This document shows positions 52,283 to 61,680 of a stretch of 64,000 bases of DNA, in pieces. The notes beneath the pieces were generated by a model, which worked only from the letters and a program-made list of their open reading frames with translations, was not told the DNA's origin and searched no databases. The DNA is taken from assembly GCF_042685745.1 (NCBI RefSeq), contig NZ_JBHUNT010000001.1, positions 5,270,001 through 5,334,000 of the forward strand. Direction: 5' to 3'. The stretch is from Prauserella_A oleivorans (GTDB lineage: Bacteria > Actinomycetota > Actinomycetes > Mycobacteriales > Pseudonocardiaceae). The position numbers were made by a program, and so were the translations under genes. Each line of letters opens with the position of its first letter. Position 1 is the first letter of the stretch.

Positions 52283-53400
52283 TGGTGTCCTTTCCGTGCG
52301 ATCAGTGCCTCGGCAAGCCGTTCGACGGTGACGAACGTGCCGTCGACCCGGTAGCCGCCATCGGTGGCGACCACGTCCACGTGGGGGCCGCGGGGCCGCC
52401 CGCAGCGGCGTTCGCAGCCCGCGACGTGCGCCGTCACCCCGGCCGCCGCGATGCCGTGCGCGTCGGCACGGACGTCGGCCCGGGACTTGGCGCATCCGGG
52501 CGAGCCGATGCACGCGCTCACCCCGAGTGAGGGCGCCGCGGGGTCCGTCACCAGATCCGTGCCGTCAGCGGCTCCCGGACGGGCGAGCACCACGGTCCGC
52601 CACGGTGTGACGACGACGTCGCCCAACTCCCGCAGCACCGCCGCGGAGAGCCGGCCGAACGGGGGCGCGGCGACGACGATCCCGCCAGCGACCGGGCCGA
52701 CCGGCGGCGGACCCTCCGACGACGATCCGGCGACGTCGGCAGGTGTCCCGAACGGGTGAAGCGCGCTGAGCACCGGTGCCGGGTCGGCCTCGCGCAGCCG
52801 CCAGGCGGTGCCGCGGGTACGGACGAATGCGGCGGCCGCTGCCACGAGCGCGGCGACCGCCTGGCCGGTGGGCACCCGGAACGTGGTGTCGGCGCCGTCG
52901 AGCAGCAGCGCGCCGCTGTCCTCGTCCAGCGCGCGCCAGCACAGGTCGGCTCCCTCTCCGGCCACGTCGCCGCGCCCGTCGTCGAGCGCGAACAGGAACC
53001 GTCCGGGCAGCCGGGCCAGGTCGGGTCGCGCGCAGATCGCCCGGTCCAGCGCCGACACCAGCGGGCGGATGTCGGCACGCCCGCCGTGCAGACCCGACAG
53101 CGGCGAGCCGAGGATGTTGCGTACCCGCTCGTGCCCGGGTGCGGGCAGCAGGCCTGCCTGCGCGAGGCGCGTGACCAGCTCGTCGACGTCCCGGATCGCG
53201 CGGAGTTGGAGGTTGGCGCGGGAGGTGAGGTGCACCGAACCGTCGCCGAGGTCCTCGGCACACGAGGCGACCACTCGCGCCTGCTCCCCGCTCAGTGCGC
53301 CGCCGGGCAGCCGGATGCGCGCGAGCGGGCCGTCTGCGGCGTCGTGCGTGGCGAGCACCCCGGGGCAGGCGTCGGCACGGAGTCGGGTCGGCGCGGGCAC
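52279..53400 (-). CDS. cobG: Precorrin-3B synthase
   Basis: A 373-residue sulfite-reductase-like enzyme with a 4Fe-4S cluster; it hydroxylates precorrin-3A with oxygen to give precorrin-3B, the step that marks the aerobic pathway. The ferredoxin-like repeats have GDGSVHLTSRANLQLRAI and VRNILGSPLSGLHGG. The cluster cysteines are in VSACIGSPGCAKSRADVRAD and VAGCERRCGRPRGPHV. GTG at 53400 is the start. It opens the cobG-cobH-cobIJ unit and is divergent from cobN, with 152 bases between; no riboswitch consensus is seen in that gap. Confidence 0.94.
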   Translation of the reverse strand: MPAPTRLRADACPGVLATHDAADGPLARIRLPGGALSGEQARVVASCAEDLGDGSVHLTSRANLQLRAIRDVDELVTRLAQAGLLPAPGHERVRNILGSPLSGLHGGRADIRPLVSALDRAICARPDLARLPGRFLFALDDGRGDVAGEGADLCWRALDEDSGALLLDGADTTFRVPTGQAVAALVAAAAAFVRTRGTAWRLREADPAPVLSALHPFGTPADVAGSSSEGPPPVGPVAGGIVVAAPPFGRLSAAVLRELGDVVVTPWRTVVLARPGAADGTDLVTDPAAPSLGVSACIGSPGCAKSRADVRADAHGIAAAGVTAHVAGCERRCGRPRGPHVDVVATDGGYRVDGTFVTVERLAEALIARKGHQ

Positions 53401-53552
53401 GGCACAACTGTAAGAGGTGGCGGCAATGGTCCGCTGGCGCCGTGTGTCACGCGGAGGTGGCGTTCACGCTCCATTCGCACCGCGCGTTGCGCGAGATCAC
53501 CTTGACGCCGCCACGGCGGGGCCCGGAGAGTGAGGTGCCAAGGAGGGCTACC

Positions 53553-56500
53553 GTGATCTTGCTGCTGTCCACGTCGGACACCGATCTGCTGAGTGCGCGA
53601 GCCAGTGGCGCCGACTACCGGCTGGCCAACCCGGCCAGGCTCGACCTGGCCGAGTTGCCCGCTTTGCTCGCCGATGTCCCGATCGTGGTGGTGCGGATCC
53701 TCGGCACCGAGCGCACGTGGCCCGAGGGCTTGCGGCAGGTACGGGACAGCGGCGCCCACGTGGTGGTCCTGGGCGGGGAACAGGCGCCGGACGCCGAGCT
53801 GATGGCGTTGTCCACCGTGCCCGCGGGCATCGCGACCGAGGCACACGCCTACCTCGCATACGGTGGGCCCGCCAATCTCGCGCAGCTGCACCGGTTTCTG
53901 TCCGACACGCTCCTGCTGTCCGGCGACGGGTTCGAACCGCCTGCCGAGCAGCCGTCGTGGGGTGTGCTCGACCGGCCGTCCACCGGCGACGGCCCGGTCG
54001 TCGCGATCCTCTACTACCGGGCGCACCAGCTGTCCGGCAACACGGCGTTCGTGGAGACACTGGCCGAGCAGGTCGAGGCGGCGGGTGGGCGCGCGCTGCC
54101 CGTCTACTGTGCCTCGCTGCGTTCCCGCGAGCCGGAGATGATGGCCGAACTGCGCAAGGCCGACGCGCTGCTGGTGACCGTCCTGGCGGCGGGCGGTACG
54201 CGTCCGGCGGACGCCGGCGCGGGCGGCGACGACGAGTCGTGGGACGTCGCCGAACTCGCCGCGCTCGACGTGCCGACACTGCAGGCGCTGTGCCTCACCA
54301 GCGACCGGGCAACGTGGCAGGACAACGACGAAGGCCTCTCGCCGCTCGACGCGGGCAACCAGATGGCGGTGCCGGAGTTCGACGGCAGGCTCATCACGGT
54401 TCCGTTCTCCTTCAAGGAACTCGACGCCGACGGTCTGCCCCGCTACGTCCCGGATCCGGAACGCGCGTCGCGCGTGGCACGCATCGCGCTGGCCCACGCG
54501 CGGTTGCGGCACACTCCGCCGGAGCAGCGGAAGGTCGCCGTGATGCTGTCGGCCTACCCGACCAAACACTCCCGCGTCGGCAACGCCGTCGGCCTCGACA
54601 CGCCGGCCTCAGCGGTGCGGCTGTTGCGCCGCATGCGGGAGCTGGGCTACGACCTCGGCCCGGACGCCTTCCCCGGCGTCGAGCCCACCGGCACCGATCA
54701 GCCCGACGGCGACGCGCTCATCCACGCGCTGATCGAGGCGGGCGGGCAGGATCCGGAGTGGCTGACCGACGAGCAGCTCGCGGGCAACCCGATCCGCGTG
54801 CCGGCCGCGCGATACCAGGAATGGTTCGGCGCGCTTCCGGAAGACCTGCGCGCGGCGATGGTCGAGCACTGGGGACCGCCGCCCGGCGAACTCTATGTCG
54901 ACAACGACGACATCGTGCTCGCATCGCTGCGGGCGGGCAACGTCGTGCTGATGATCCAGCCACCACGCGGTTTCGGCGAGAATCCGGTGGCCATCTACCA
55001 CAATCCCGACCTTCCGCCGAGCCACCACTACCTGGCCGCCTACCGGTGGCTGGAGGAGGAATTCGGCGCGCACGCCGTCGTGCACCTGGGCAAGCACGGA
55101 TCGCTCGAATGGCTGCCGGGCAAGACGGCGGGGCTGTCGGCCTCGTGCGCACCCGACGCGGTGCTCGGCAACCTGCCGCTGATCTACCCGTTCCTCATCA
55201 ACGATCCCGGCGAGGGCGCACAGGCCAAACGGCGCGCACACGCCACGATCGTGGACCACCTCGTGCCGCCGATGGCACGGGCCGAGAGCTACGGCGACAT
55301 GGCGCGGCTGGAGCAACTGCTCGACGAGCACGCCAACATCGCCGCCATGGACCCGGCGAAGCTGCCCGCCATCCGGCAGCAGATCTGGACGCTGATCCAG
55401 GCCGCGAAACTCGACCACGACCTGGGCATCGAGGAACGGCCGCACGACGCGGAGTTCGACGACTTCCTGCTGCACGTCGACGGCTGGCTGTGCGAGGTGA
55501 AGGACGCGCAGATCCGCGACGGCCTGCACATCCTCGGTGAGGCACCGACCGGCGAGGCGCGGGTCAACCTGGTGCTCGCGATGCTGCGTGCGCAGCAGAT
55601 GTGGGGCGGCGCGAAGGCCGCCGTGCCGGGCCTGCGGTCAGCGCTCGGTCTCGCCGAGGACGCGCCGATGTCCGAAGTGGACGCCGTCGAGCACACGGCG
55701 CGCCTGCTGGTGGAGGGCATGGAGGCACGCGACTGGTCGCCGGACGCGGTCGGCACCGTGTGCGCCGAGGTGCTCGGCGCGCCGCGCGCCGAGGTCGCCG
55801 ACGTCCTCCGGTTCGCCGCCACGGAGATCGTGCCGCGCCTCGCGGGCACGAGCGGGGAGATCGACGCCGTGCTGCACGCCCTCGACGGCGGGTACATCCC
55901 GGCCGGGCCGAGTGGTTCGCCGCTGCGCGGACTGGTCAACGTGCTGCCCACCGGCCGCAACTTTTACACCGTGGACCCGAAGGCCATTCCGAGCCGGCTG
56001 GCCTGGGAGACCGGGCAGGCGCTCGCCGACTCGTTGCTGCGCCGGTACCGGGACGACACCGGTGAGTGGCCGCGATCGGTGGGCCTGTCGGTGTGGGGCA
56101 CGTCGGCCATGCGCACGTCCGGGGACGACGCCGCGGAGGTGCTCACGCTGCTCGGCGTGCGCCCCGTGTGGGACGAGGCATCACGGCGGGTCACCGGCAT
56201 CGAGCCGGTCCCGCTCGACGAGCTGGGCAGGCCACGTATCGACGTGACCGTGCGGATCAGCGGGTTCTTCCGCGACGCGTTCCCGCACGTGGTGAACCTG
56301 CTCGACGACGCCGTGCGCCTGGTCGCCGCGCTCGACGAGCCGGAGTCGCGGAACTTCGTCCGCGCCCATGTGCGCGCCGACCTCGCCGGCCACGGCGACG
56401 AGCGCCGCGCGACCACGCGCATCTTCGGGTCCAAGCCCGGCTCCTACGGAGCGGGCCTGCTGCCGCTGATCGACGCCGGCAACTGGCGCGACGACTCCGA

Positions 56501-57140
56501 CCTCGCCGAGGTGTACGCCGTGTGGGGCGGCTACGCCTACGGCCGCGGCCTCGACGGCGCACCCGCACGTGAGGACATGGAGGCCTCCTACCGGCGCATC
56601 GTCGTCGCGGCGAAGAACACCGACACGCGTGAGCACGACATCGCCGACTCCGACGACTACTTCCAGTACCACGGCGGGATGATCGCCACCGTGCGCGCGC
56701 TGACCGGCAGCGCTCCCGCGTCCTACGTCGGTGACAGCACGAGCCCCGATTCCGTGCGCACGCGCTCGCTGTCCGAGGAGACGAAACGCGTGTTCCGGGC
56801 CCGGGTGGTGAACCCCCGCTGGCTGGCCGCCATGCGCAGGCACGGCTACAAGGGCGCGTTCGAGCAGGCCGCCACGGTCGACTACCTGTTCGGCTTCGAC
56901 GCGACCGCGGGCGTCGTGGACGACTGGATGTACGAGAAGCTGACCGAGTCCTACGTGCTGGACAAGGAGAACCAGGACTTTCTCGCTCAGGCCAACCCGT
57001 GGGCGTTGCGCGGCATCATCGAACGGCTCAGCGAGGCCGCCGAGCGCGGGTTGTGGGAGGAGCCGGATCCGGAACTGCTGTCCCGCATGCAGGAGGTCTA
57101 CCTTCGCATCGAGGGTGACCTGGAAGGCGGCGAGTCATGA
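53553..57140 (+). CDS. cobN: Cobaltochelatase subunit CobN
   Basis: The 1195-residue large subunit that inserts Co2+ into hydrogenobyrinate a,c-diamide with an AAA+ partner. Signatures include VVAILYYRAHQLSGNTAFVE, VPFSFKELDADGLPRYVPDPE, VAVMLSAYPTKHSRVGNAVGLDTP, AVVHLGKHGSLEWLPGKTAGLS, HDAEFDDFLLHVDGWLCEVKD and, near the end, RVFGSKPGSYGAGLLPLI-like and DSDDYFQYHGGMIATVRAL. GTG at 53553 follows AAGGAGGG; the longer frame to 53295 overlaps cobG's promoter. The partner is probably the ChlI/ChlD fusion at 40159-42204. The stop overlaps an ATG (ATGA) that opens the short frame running into repeat cluster D. Confidence 0.95.
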   Translation: MILLLSTSDTDLLSARASGADYRLANPARLDLAELPALLADVPIVVVRILGTERTWPEGLRQVRDSGAHVVVLGGEQAPDAELMALSTVPAGIATEAHAYLAYGGPANLAQLHRFLSDTLLLSGDGFEPPAEQPSWGVLDRPSTGDGPVVAILYYRAHQLSGNTAFVETLAEQVEAAGGRALPVYCASLRSREPEMMAELRKADALLVTVLAAGGTRPADAGAGGDDESWDVAELAALDVPTLQALCLTSDRATWQDNDEGLSPLDAGNQMAVPEFDGRLITVPFSFKELDADGLPRYVPDPERASRVARIALAHARLRHTPPEQRKVAVMLSAYPTKHSRVGNAVGLDTPASAVRLLRRMRELGYDLGPDAFPGVEPTGTDQPDGDALIHALIEAGGQDPEWLTDEQLAGNPIRVPAARYQEWFGALPEDLRAAMVEHWGPPPGELYVDNDDIVLASLRAGNVVLMIQPPRGFGENPVAIYHNPDLPPSHHYLAAYRWLEEEFGAHAVVHLGKHGSLEWLPGKTAGLSASCAPDAVLGNLPLIYPFLINDPGEGAQAKRRAHATIVDHLVPPMARAESYGDMARLEQLLDEHANIAAMDPAKLPAIRQQIWTLIQAAKLDHDLGIEERPHDAEFDDFLLHVDGWLCEVKDAQIRDGLHILGEAPTGEARVNLVLAMLRAQQMWGGAKAAVPGLRSALGLAEDAPMSEVDAVEHTARLLVEGMEARDWSPDAVGTVCAEVLGAPRAEVADVLRFAATEIVPRLAGTSGEIDAVLHALDGGYIPAGPSGSPLRGLVNVLPTGRNFYTVDPKAIPSRLAWETGQALADSLLRRYRDDTGEWPRSVGLSVWGTSAMRTSGDDAAEVLTLLGVRPVWDEASRRVTGIEPVPLDELGRPRIDVTVRISGFFRDAFPHVVNLLDDAVRLVAALDEPESRNFVRAHVRADLAGHGDERRATTRIFGSKPGSYGAGLLPLIDAGNWRDDSDLAEVYAVWGGYAYGRGLDGAPAREDMEASYRRIVVAAKNTDTREHDIADSDDYFQYHGGMIATVRALTGSAPASYVGDSTSPDSVRTRSLSEETKRVFRARVVNPRWLAAMRRHGYKGAFEQAATVDYLFGFDATAGVVDDWMYEKLTESYVLDKENQDFLAQANPWALRGIIERLSEAAERGLWEEPDPELLSRMQEVYLRIEGDLEGGES

Positions 57141-57174
57141 AGCTGCACGAGCGGATCGCGCCGGCCCGGCTGCC

Positions 57175-57279
57175 GTGTCCGCCGCTCATGTCACCGTGTG
57201 CGCCGTCTGCGTCGCCGTCTCGGCCGTCCACGTCACCGTGTGCGCCGTCTGCGTCGCCGTCTCGGCGGTACCCGTCCCG
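57175..57279 (+). repeat. 21-bp tandem repeat cluster D (5 units)
   Basis: Five abutting units at 57175-57195, 57196-57216, 57217-57237, 57238-57258 and 57259-57279. Units 2 and 4 are identical and start GTGTGCGCCGT and end GTCGCC; units 1 and 3 end GTCACC. Units 3 and 5 start GTCTCGGC. The alternation makes a 42-bp higher-order repeat. The cluster starts 35 bases after cobN's stop and lies between convergent cobN and ilvD. Unit 2 here differs from unit 2 of cluster A by one base. Confidence 0.85.
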
Positions 57280-57410
57280 ACGCGCCGCCCGCCCGCGAGC
57301 ACGGTCAGGACTGCGGCACGACGGGTGCGGCTGTAGCGGTGCCCGACGCCGACCGCACAGCTGTCCGATGTGGACCGGACCCCACCGGCTCCGCGCGTGA
57401 CGGGCCGGCG

Positions 57411-59084
57411 TCAGCCGCAGACGGCGCCCTTCGCGGCCGAGCCGACCAGCTTCGCGTACTTCGCCAGCACACCGGTGCGACGCGGCACCTCGGGTTGCCG
57501 CCAGCCCTCGCGGCGACGTACCAGCTCCGCCTCGTCCACGCCGAGGTCCAGCGTGCGCGTGGCCATGTCGAGCACGATCGGGTCACCGTCGCGCACGAAC
57601 GCGATCGGACCCCCGTGCGCGGCCTCCGGAGCGACGTGCCCGATGCACAGCCCGGTGGTGCCGCCCGAGAACCGGCCGTCGGTCAGCAGCAGCACGTCCT
57701 TGCCGAGTCCGGCACCCTTGATGGCGCCGGTGACCGCCAGCATCTCGCGCATGCCCGGACCGCCCCGCGGGCCCTCGTTGCGGATCACCACCACGTCACC
57801 GGCCTTGAGCTCACCCAGGGCGTCCATCGCGGCCTGCTCGCCGTCGAACACGCGCGCCGTGCCCTCGAACCTCGCCCGGTCGAACCCGGCGCTCTTCACC
57901 ACCGCACCCTCGGGCGCGAGGCTGCCGTGCAGGATCGTGATCCCCCCGGTCGGGTGAATCGGCTCGGTGAGCCGCCGGATCACCGTGCCGTCCAGCTCGG
58001 GCGGGGCCAGCTCGGCCAGGTTCTCCGCCAGCGTCCTCCCGGTGACGGTGAGGCAGTCGCCGTGCAGCAGGCCCGCGTCGAGCAGCGCCTTCATCACCAC
58101 CGGCACCCCGCCGACACGGTCGACGGCGGTCATCACGTGCCGCCCGAACGGCTTGACGTCGGCGAGGTGCGGCACCCGGTCGCCGACGCGGGTGAAGTCG
58201 TCGAGCGTCAGCTCCACCTCGGCCTCGTGGGCGATCGCCAGCAGGTGCAGCACAGCATTCGTGGAGCCGCCCAGCGCCATCACGACGGCGATGGCGTTCT
58301 CGAACGCCTCCCGCGTGAGGATGTCGCGGGCCGTGATGCCCTTGGCCAGCATGCCCACCACCGCCTCGCCGCTCGCGCGGGCGAACCGGTCGCGACGCCG
58401 GTCTACCGACGGCGGGCTCGCCGACCCCGGCAGCGACATGCCCAGCGCCTCGGCCGCGCACGCCATCGTGTTGGCGGTGTACATGCCGCCGCACGCACCC
58501 TCGCCGGGGCAGATGGCCCGTTCGATCTGGTCGACCTTCTCGCGCGTGATGAGCCCCCGCGCGCACGCGCCGACGGCCTCGAACGCGTCGATGATCGTGA
58601 CCTCTTCGCCATCGACCGTGCCGGGCAGGATGGAGCCCGCGTAGAGGAACACGGCGGCGACGTCGAGGCGCGCGGCGGCCATCAGCATGCCCGGCAGACT
58701 CTTGTCACAGCCGGCGAGCAGGATGGTGCCGTCGAGCCGTTCGGCCTCCATCACCGTCTCCACCGAGTCGGCGATCACCTCGCGTGACACGAGCGAGAAG
58801 TGCATTCCCTCGTGGCCCATGGAGATCCCGTCGCTGACGGAGATCGTGCCGAACTCCAGAGGGTAGCCGCCGCCCGCGTGCACGCCCTGCTTGCTCGCCT
58901 CGGCGAGCCGCTGCAGCGACAGGTTGCACGGGGTGATCTCGTTCCACGACGAGGCGATGCCGATCTGCGGCTTGCCGAAGTCGTCGTCGCCCATGCCGAG
59001 TGCGCGGAGCATGCCTCGCGCGGCGGCGCGTTCGATGCCGTCGGTGACCTCGCGGCTGCGCGGCTTCAGATCTGGTTCGGCCAT
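57411..59084 (-). CDS. ilvD: Dihydroxy-acid dehydratase
   Basis: A 557-residue Fe-S dehydratase of branched-chain amino acid synthesis; it converts 2,3-dihydroxy-isovalerate and the methylvalerate analogue to 2-oxo acids. Cluster cysteines lie in LLAGCDKSLPGMLMAA, CPGEGACGGMYTANTMACA and the early WNEITPCNLSLQRLA. Other signatures are SVSDGISMGHEGMHFSL, VVMALGGSTNAVLHLLAIA and LLTDGRFSGGTTGLCIGHVAPEA. ATG 59084 (MAEPDLKPRSRE) is chosen over the in-frame start 18 bases earlier. It is divergent from tex with about 45 bases between. Confidence 0.97.
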   Translation of the reverse strand: MAEPDLKPRSREVTDGIERAAARGMLRALGMGDDDFGKPQIGIASSWNEITPCNLSLQRLAEASKQGVHAGGGYPLEFGTISVSDGISMGHEGMHFSLVSREVIADSVETVMEAERLDGTILLAGCDKSLPGMLMAAARLDVAAVFLYAGSILPGTVDGEEVTIIDAFEAVGACARGLITREKVDQIERAICPGEGACGGMYTANTMACAAEALGMSLPGSASPPSVDRRRDRFARASGEAVVGMLAKGITARDILTREAFENAIAVVMALGGSTNAVLHLLAIAHEAEVELTLDDFTRVGDRVPHLADVKPFGRHVMTAVDRVGGVPVVMKALLDAGLLHGDCLTVTGRTLAENLAELAPPELDGTVIRRLTEPIHPTGGITILHGSLAPEGAVVKSAGFDRARFEGTARVFDGEQAAMDALGELKAGDVVVIRNEGPRGGPGMREMLAVTGAIKGAGLGKDVLLLTDGRFSGGTTGLCIGHVAPEAAHGGPIAFVRDGDPIVLDMATRTLDLGVDEAELVRRREGWRQPEVPRRTGVLAKYAKLVGSAAKGAVCG

Positions 59085-59128
59085 GGCCCGATCATCCCCC
59101 ACAGCGGGCCGGGCGGCACAATGCCAGC

Positions 59129-61489
59129 GTGGCTGAAACGGTGACCATTGCCCAGAAAATCGCCGACGAGCTCGGTGTCCGCCCGGCTCAGGTGCAGGCC
59201 GCTGTCGACCTGCTCGACGGCGGCTCGACCGTGCCGTTCATCGCCCGTTACCGCAAGGAGGTGACGGGCGCGCTCGACGACACGCAGCTGCGCACGCTCG
59301 AGGAGCGCCTACGCTACCTGCGCGAGCTGGAAGAGCGGCGCACGGCGATCCTCGACTCGATCGCGTCGCAGGGCAAGCTCGACGACGAGCTCAGGGCACG
59401 CATCCTGGCCGCCGACTCCAAGGCGCGGCTGGAGGACATCTACCTGCCGTACAAGCCGAAGCGCCGCACGAAGGCCCAGGTCGCCAGGGAGGCCGGGCTG
59501 GAACCGCTCGCCGACGGCCTGCTGGCCGACCCCGGCACGGACCCGCAGGCGGCCGCGGCCGTGTTCGTGGACCCGGACAAGGGGGTCGCCGACGCCGCCG
59601 CCGCGCTCGACGGCGCGAGGGCCATCCTCGTGGAACGCTTCGCCGAGGACGCCGACCTGATCGGCGAGCTGCGCGAGACGATGTGGTCGCGTGGCTGGAT
59701 GACGTCGAAGGTCCGGCCCGGCAAGGAGACCGAGGGCGCCAAGTTCGCCGACTACTTCGACTTCGCCGAACCGTTCACCAAGCTCCCCTCGCACCGCGTC
59801 CTGGCGCTCTTCCGCGGCGAGAAGGAGGAGGTGCTCGACCTCGCGACCGAGCCGGAGGAGCCCGCCGACCCGGACGCGGCGCCGCGCACGGGACCGAGTG
59901 ACTACGAGGTCCGCATCGCCCAGCGGTTCGGGATCGCCGACGAGGGCAGGCCCGCCGACAAGTGGCTCACCGACACGGTGCGCTGGGCGTGGCGGACGAA
60001 GATCCTGCTGCACCTGGGCATCGACCTGCGCATGCGGCTACGGCAGGCCGCCGAGGACGAGGCGGTGCGCGTGTTCGCCGCGAACCTGCGCGACCTGCTG
60101 CTCGCCGCGCCCGCGGGCACGCGCGCCACGATGGGTCTCGACCCGGGTTACCGGACCGGGGTCAAGGTGGCGGTGGTCGACGGCACGGGCAAGGTGGTCG
60201 CGACCGACACCATCTACCCGCACAAGCCGCAGAACCGCTGGAACGACGCACTGGTCACGTTGGAGAAGCTGGCGCGGGAGCACCAGGTCGAGCTCATCGC
60301 CATCGGCAACGGCACCGCGTCGCGGGAGACCGACAAGCTCGCGGGCGAACTCGTCAAGGCCCGGCCGGAGCTCGAGCTCACCAAGATCGTGGTGTCGGAG
60401 GCGGGCGCGTCGGTGTACTCGGCGTCCGCCTACGCGGCGCAGGAGCTGCCCGGTCTGGACGTGTCGCTGCGGGGTGCCGTGTCGATCGCGCGGCGGCTGC
60501 AGGACCCGCTCGCCGAACTGGTGAAGATCGACCCGAAGTCGATCGGTGTGGGCCAGTACCAGCACGACCTCGCCGAGTCGAAGCTGTCGCGTTCGCTCGA
60601 CGCCGTGGTGGAGGACTGCGTGAACGCCGTCGGCGTCGACCTCAACACCGCCTCGGTGCCGCTGCTGTCCCGGGTGTCGGGCATCGGCACGTCGCTGGCC
60701 GAGAACATCGTCGCCCACCGCGACAGCCACGGCCGGTTCCGCAGCCGCAACGACCTCAAGGAGGTTCCGCGGCTCGGGCCGAAGGCGTTCGAGCAGTGCG
60801 CGGGCTTCCTGCGGATCCCGGACGGCGACGACCCACTCGACGCCTCCAGCGTCCACCCCGAGGCGTATCCGGTGGTGCGGCGCATCCTCGACGAGACGGG
60901 AGTGGGCATCCGCGAGCTCATCGGCGACACGCGCACCCTCAAGAGCCTGAAGCCGGAACGTTTCGTCGACGAGACGTTCGGTCTGCCCACCGTCACCGAC
61001 ATCCTCGCCGAGCTGGAGAAGCCGGGCCGTGACCCGCGTCCGGAGTTCAAGACGGCGACCTTCGCCGAGGGCGTCGAGACGATGGCGGACCTCAAGCCCG
61101 GCATGCGGCTCGAGGGCGTGGTCACCAACGTCGCGGCGTTCGGCGCGTTCGTGGACATCGGCGTGCACCAGGACGGCCTCGTGCACGTCTCGGCGATGTC
61201 GCACGACTTCGTCAAGGACCCGCGGGACGTGGTCAAGCCCGGCGACGTCGTGAAGGTCAAGGTGCTCGACGTCGACGTGGCCCGCAAGCGCATCTCGCTC
61301 ACTCTGCGGCTCGACGACGAGGCCAAGCCCGGCGGCGGCGAGCCGCGCGGGCAGGGCGGCGGCCGCGGCGGGCGTCAGGGTCGGGGCAGGCCGCAGCAGC
61401 GGCAGGGCGGCAGGCAGCGTGACGACCGGAAGCCACCCGCCGGAGGCGCGATGGCGGAGGCGCTCCGCAAGGCCGGTTACGGAAAGTGA
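59129..61489 (+). CDS. tex: Tex-family RNA-binding transcription accessory protein
   Basis: A 786-residue Tex/Spt6-like protein. The N-terminal helical region has STVPFIARYRKEVTGALDD and the ERRTAILDSIASQGKL helix. The YqgF/RNase H-like domain (about 330-460) has TMGLDPGYRTGVKVAVVDGTG and VVSEAGASVYSASAYAAQELP. HhH elements are in LLSRVSGIGTSLAENIVAHRD and VPRLGPKAFEQCAGFLRI. An S1 domain at about 645-715 (GMRLEGVVTNVAAFGAFVDIGVHQDGLVHVS) follows. The tail is Gly/Arg/Gln-rich (RGGRQGRGRPQQRQGGRQR), an added RNA-binding-like extension. GTG at 59129. It binds nucleic acid and influences transcription and RNA handling in the families studied. Confidence 0.95.
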   Translation: MAETVTIAQKIADELGVRPAQVQAAVDLLDGGSTVPFIARYRKEVTGALDDTQLRTLEERLRYLRELEERRTAILDSIASQGKLDDELRARILAADSKARLEDIYLPYKPKRRTKAQVAREAGLEPLADGLLADPGTDPQAAAAVFVDPDKGVADAAAALDGARAILVERFAEDADLIGELRETMWSRGWMTSKVRPGKETEGAKFADYFDFAEPFTKLPSHRVLALFRGEKEEVLDLATEPEEPADPDAAPRTGPSDYEVRIAQRFGIADEGRPADKWLTDTVRWAWRTKILLHLGIDLRMRLRQAAEDEAVRVFAANLRDLLLAAPAGTRATMGLDPGYRTGVKVAVVDGTGKVVATDTIYPHKPQNRWNDALVTLEKLAREHQVELIAIGNGTASRETDKLAGELVKARPELELTKIVVSEAGASVYSASAYAAQELPGLDVSLRGAVSIARRLQDPLAELVKIDPKSIGVGQYQHDLAESKLSRSLDAVVEDCVNAVGVDLNTASVPLLSRVSGIGTSLAENIVAHRDSHGRFRSRNDLKEVPRLGPKAFEQCAGFLRIPDGDDPLDASSVHPEAYPVVRRILDETGVGIRELIGDTRTLKSLKPERFVDETFGLPTVTDILAELEKPGRDPRPEFKTATFAEGVETMADLKPGMRLEGVVTNVAAFGAFVDIGVHQDGLVHVSAMSHDFVKDPRDVVKPGDVVKVKVLDVDVARKRISLTLRLDDEAKPGGGEPRGQGGGRGGRQGRGRPQQRQGGRQRDDRKPPAGGAMAEALRKAGYGK

Positions 61490-61680
61490 GCCCGGCCGGG
61501 CAATCACATGGCGAGCGGCGCGGTCAGGCCTGACAATGGGGCAGCGAGCCTCCGCCCCGGACGGGCGGCGGTCCAGGCACGGCAGACGAGCGGCGCCTCC
61601 GCGTGACGCCGACGGAGACGGCACCCGCTCGAGCGGCGCGAACGCCTCCGCCTGCGCGGTGGCGGGAGACGGGAGGGAGC

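Noticed and set aside
53401..53552. A third cobalamin riboswitch between cobG and cobN
   Set aside because: I looked on both strands for the B12 box GCCACTG and the GAGTCAG end and found neither in order; only ordinary GC-rich promoter DNA is present.
57115..57336. A Val/Ala/Cys-repeat peptide gene in repeat cluster D on the + strand
   Set aside because: The frame is open only because the 21-bp unit lacks stops. Its start lies inside cobN without a ribosome site of its own.
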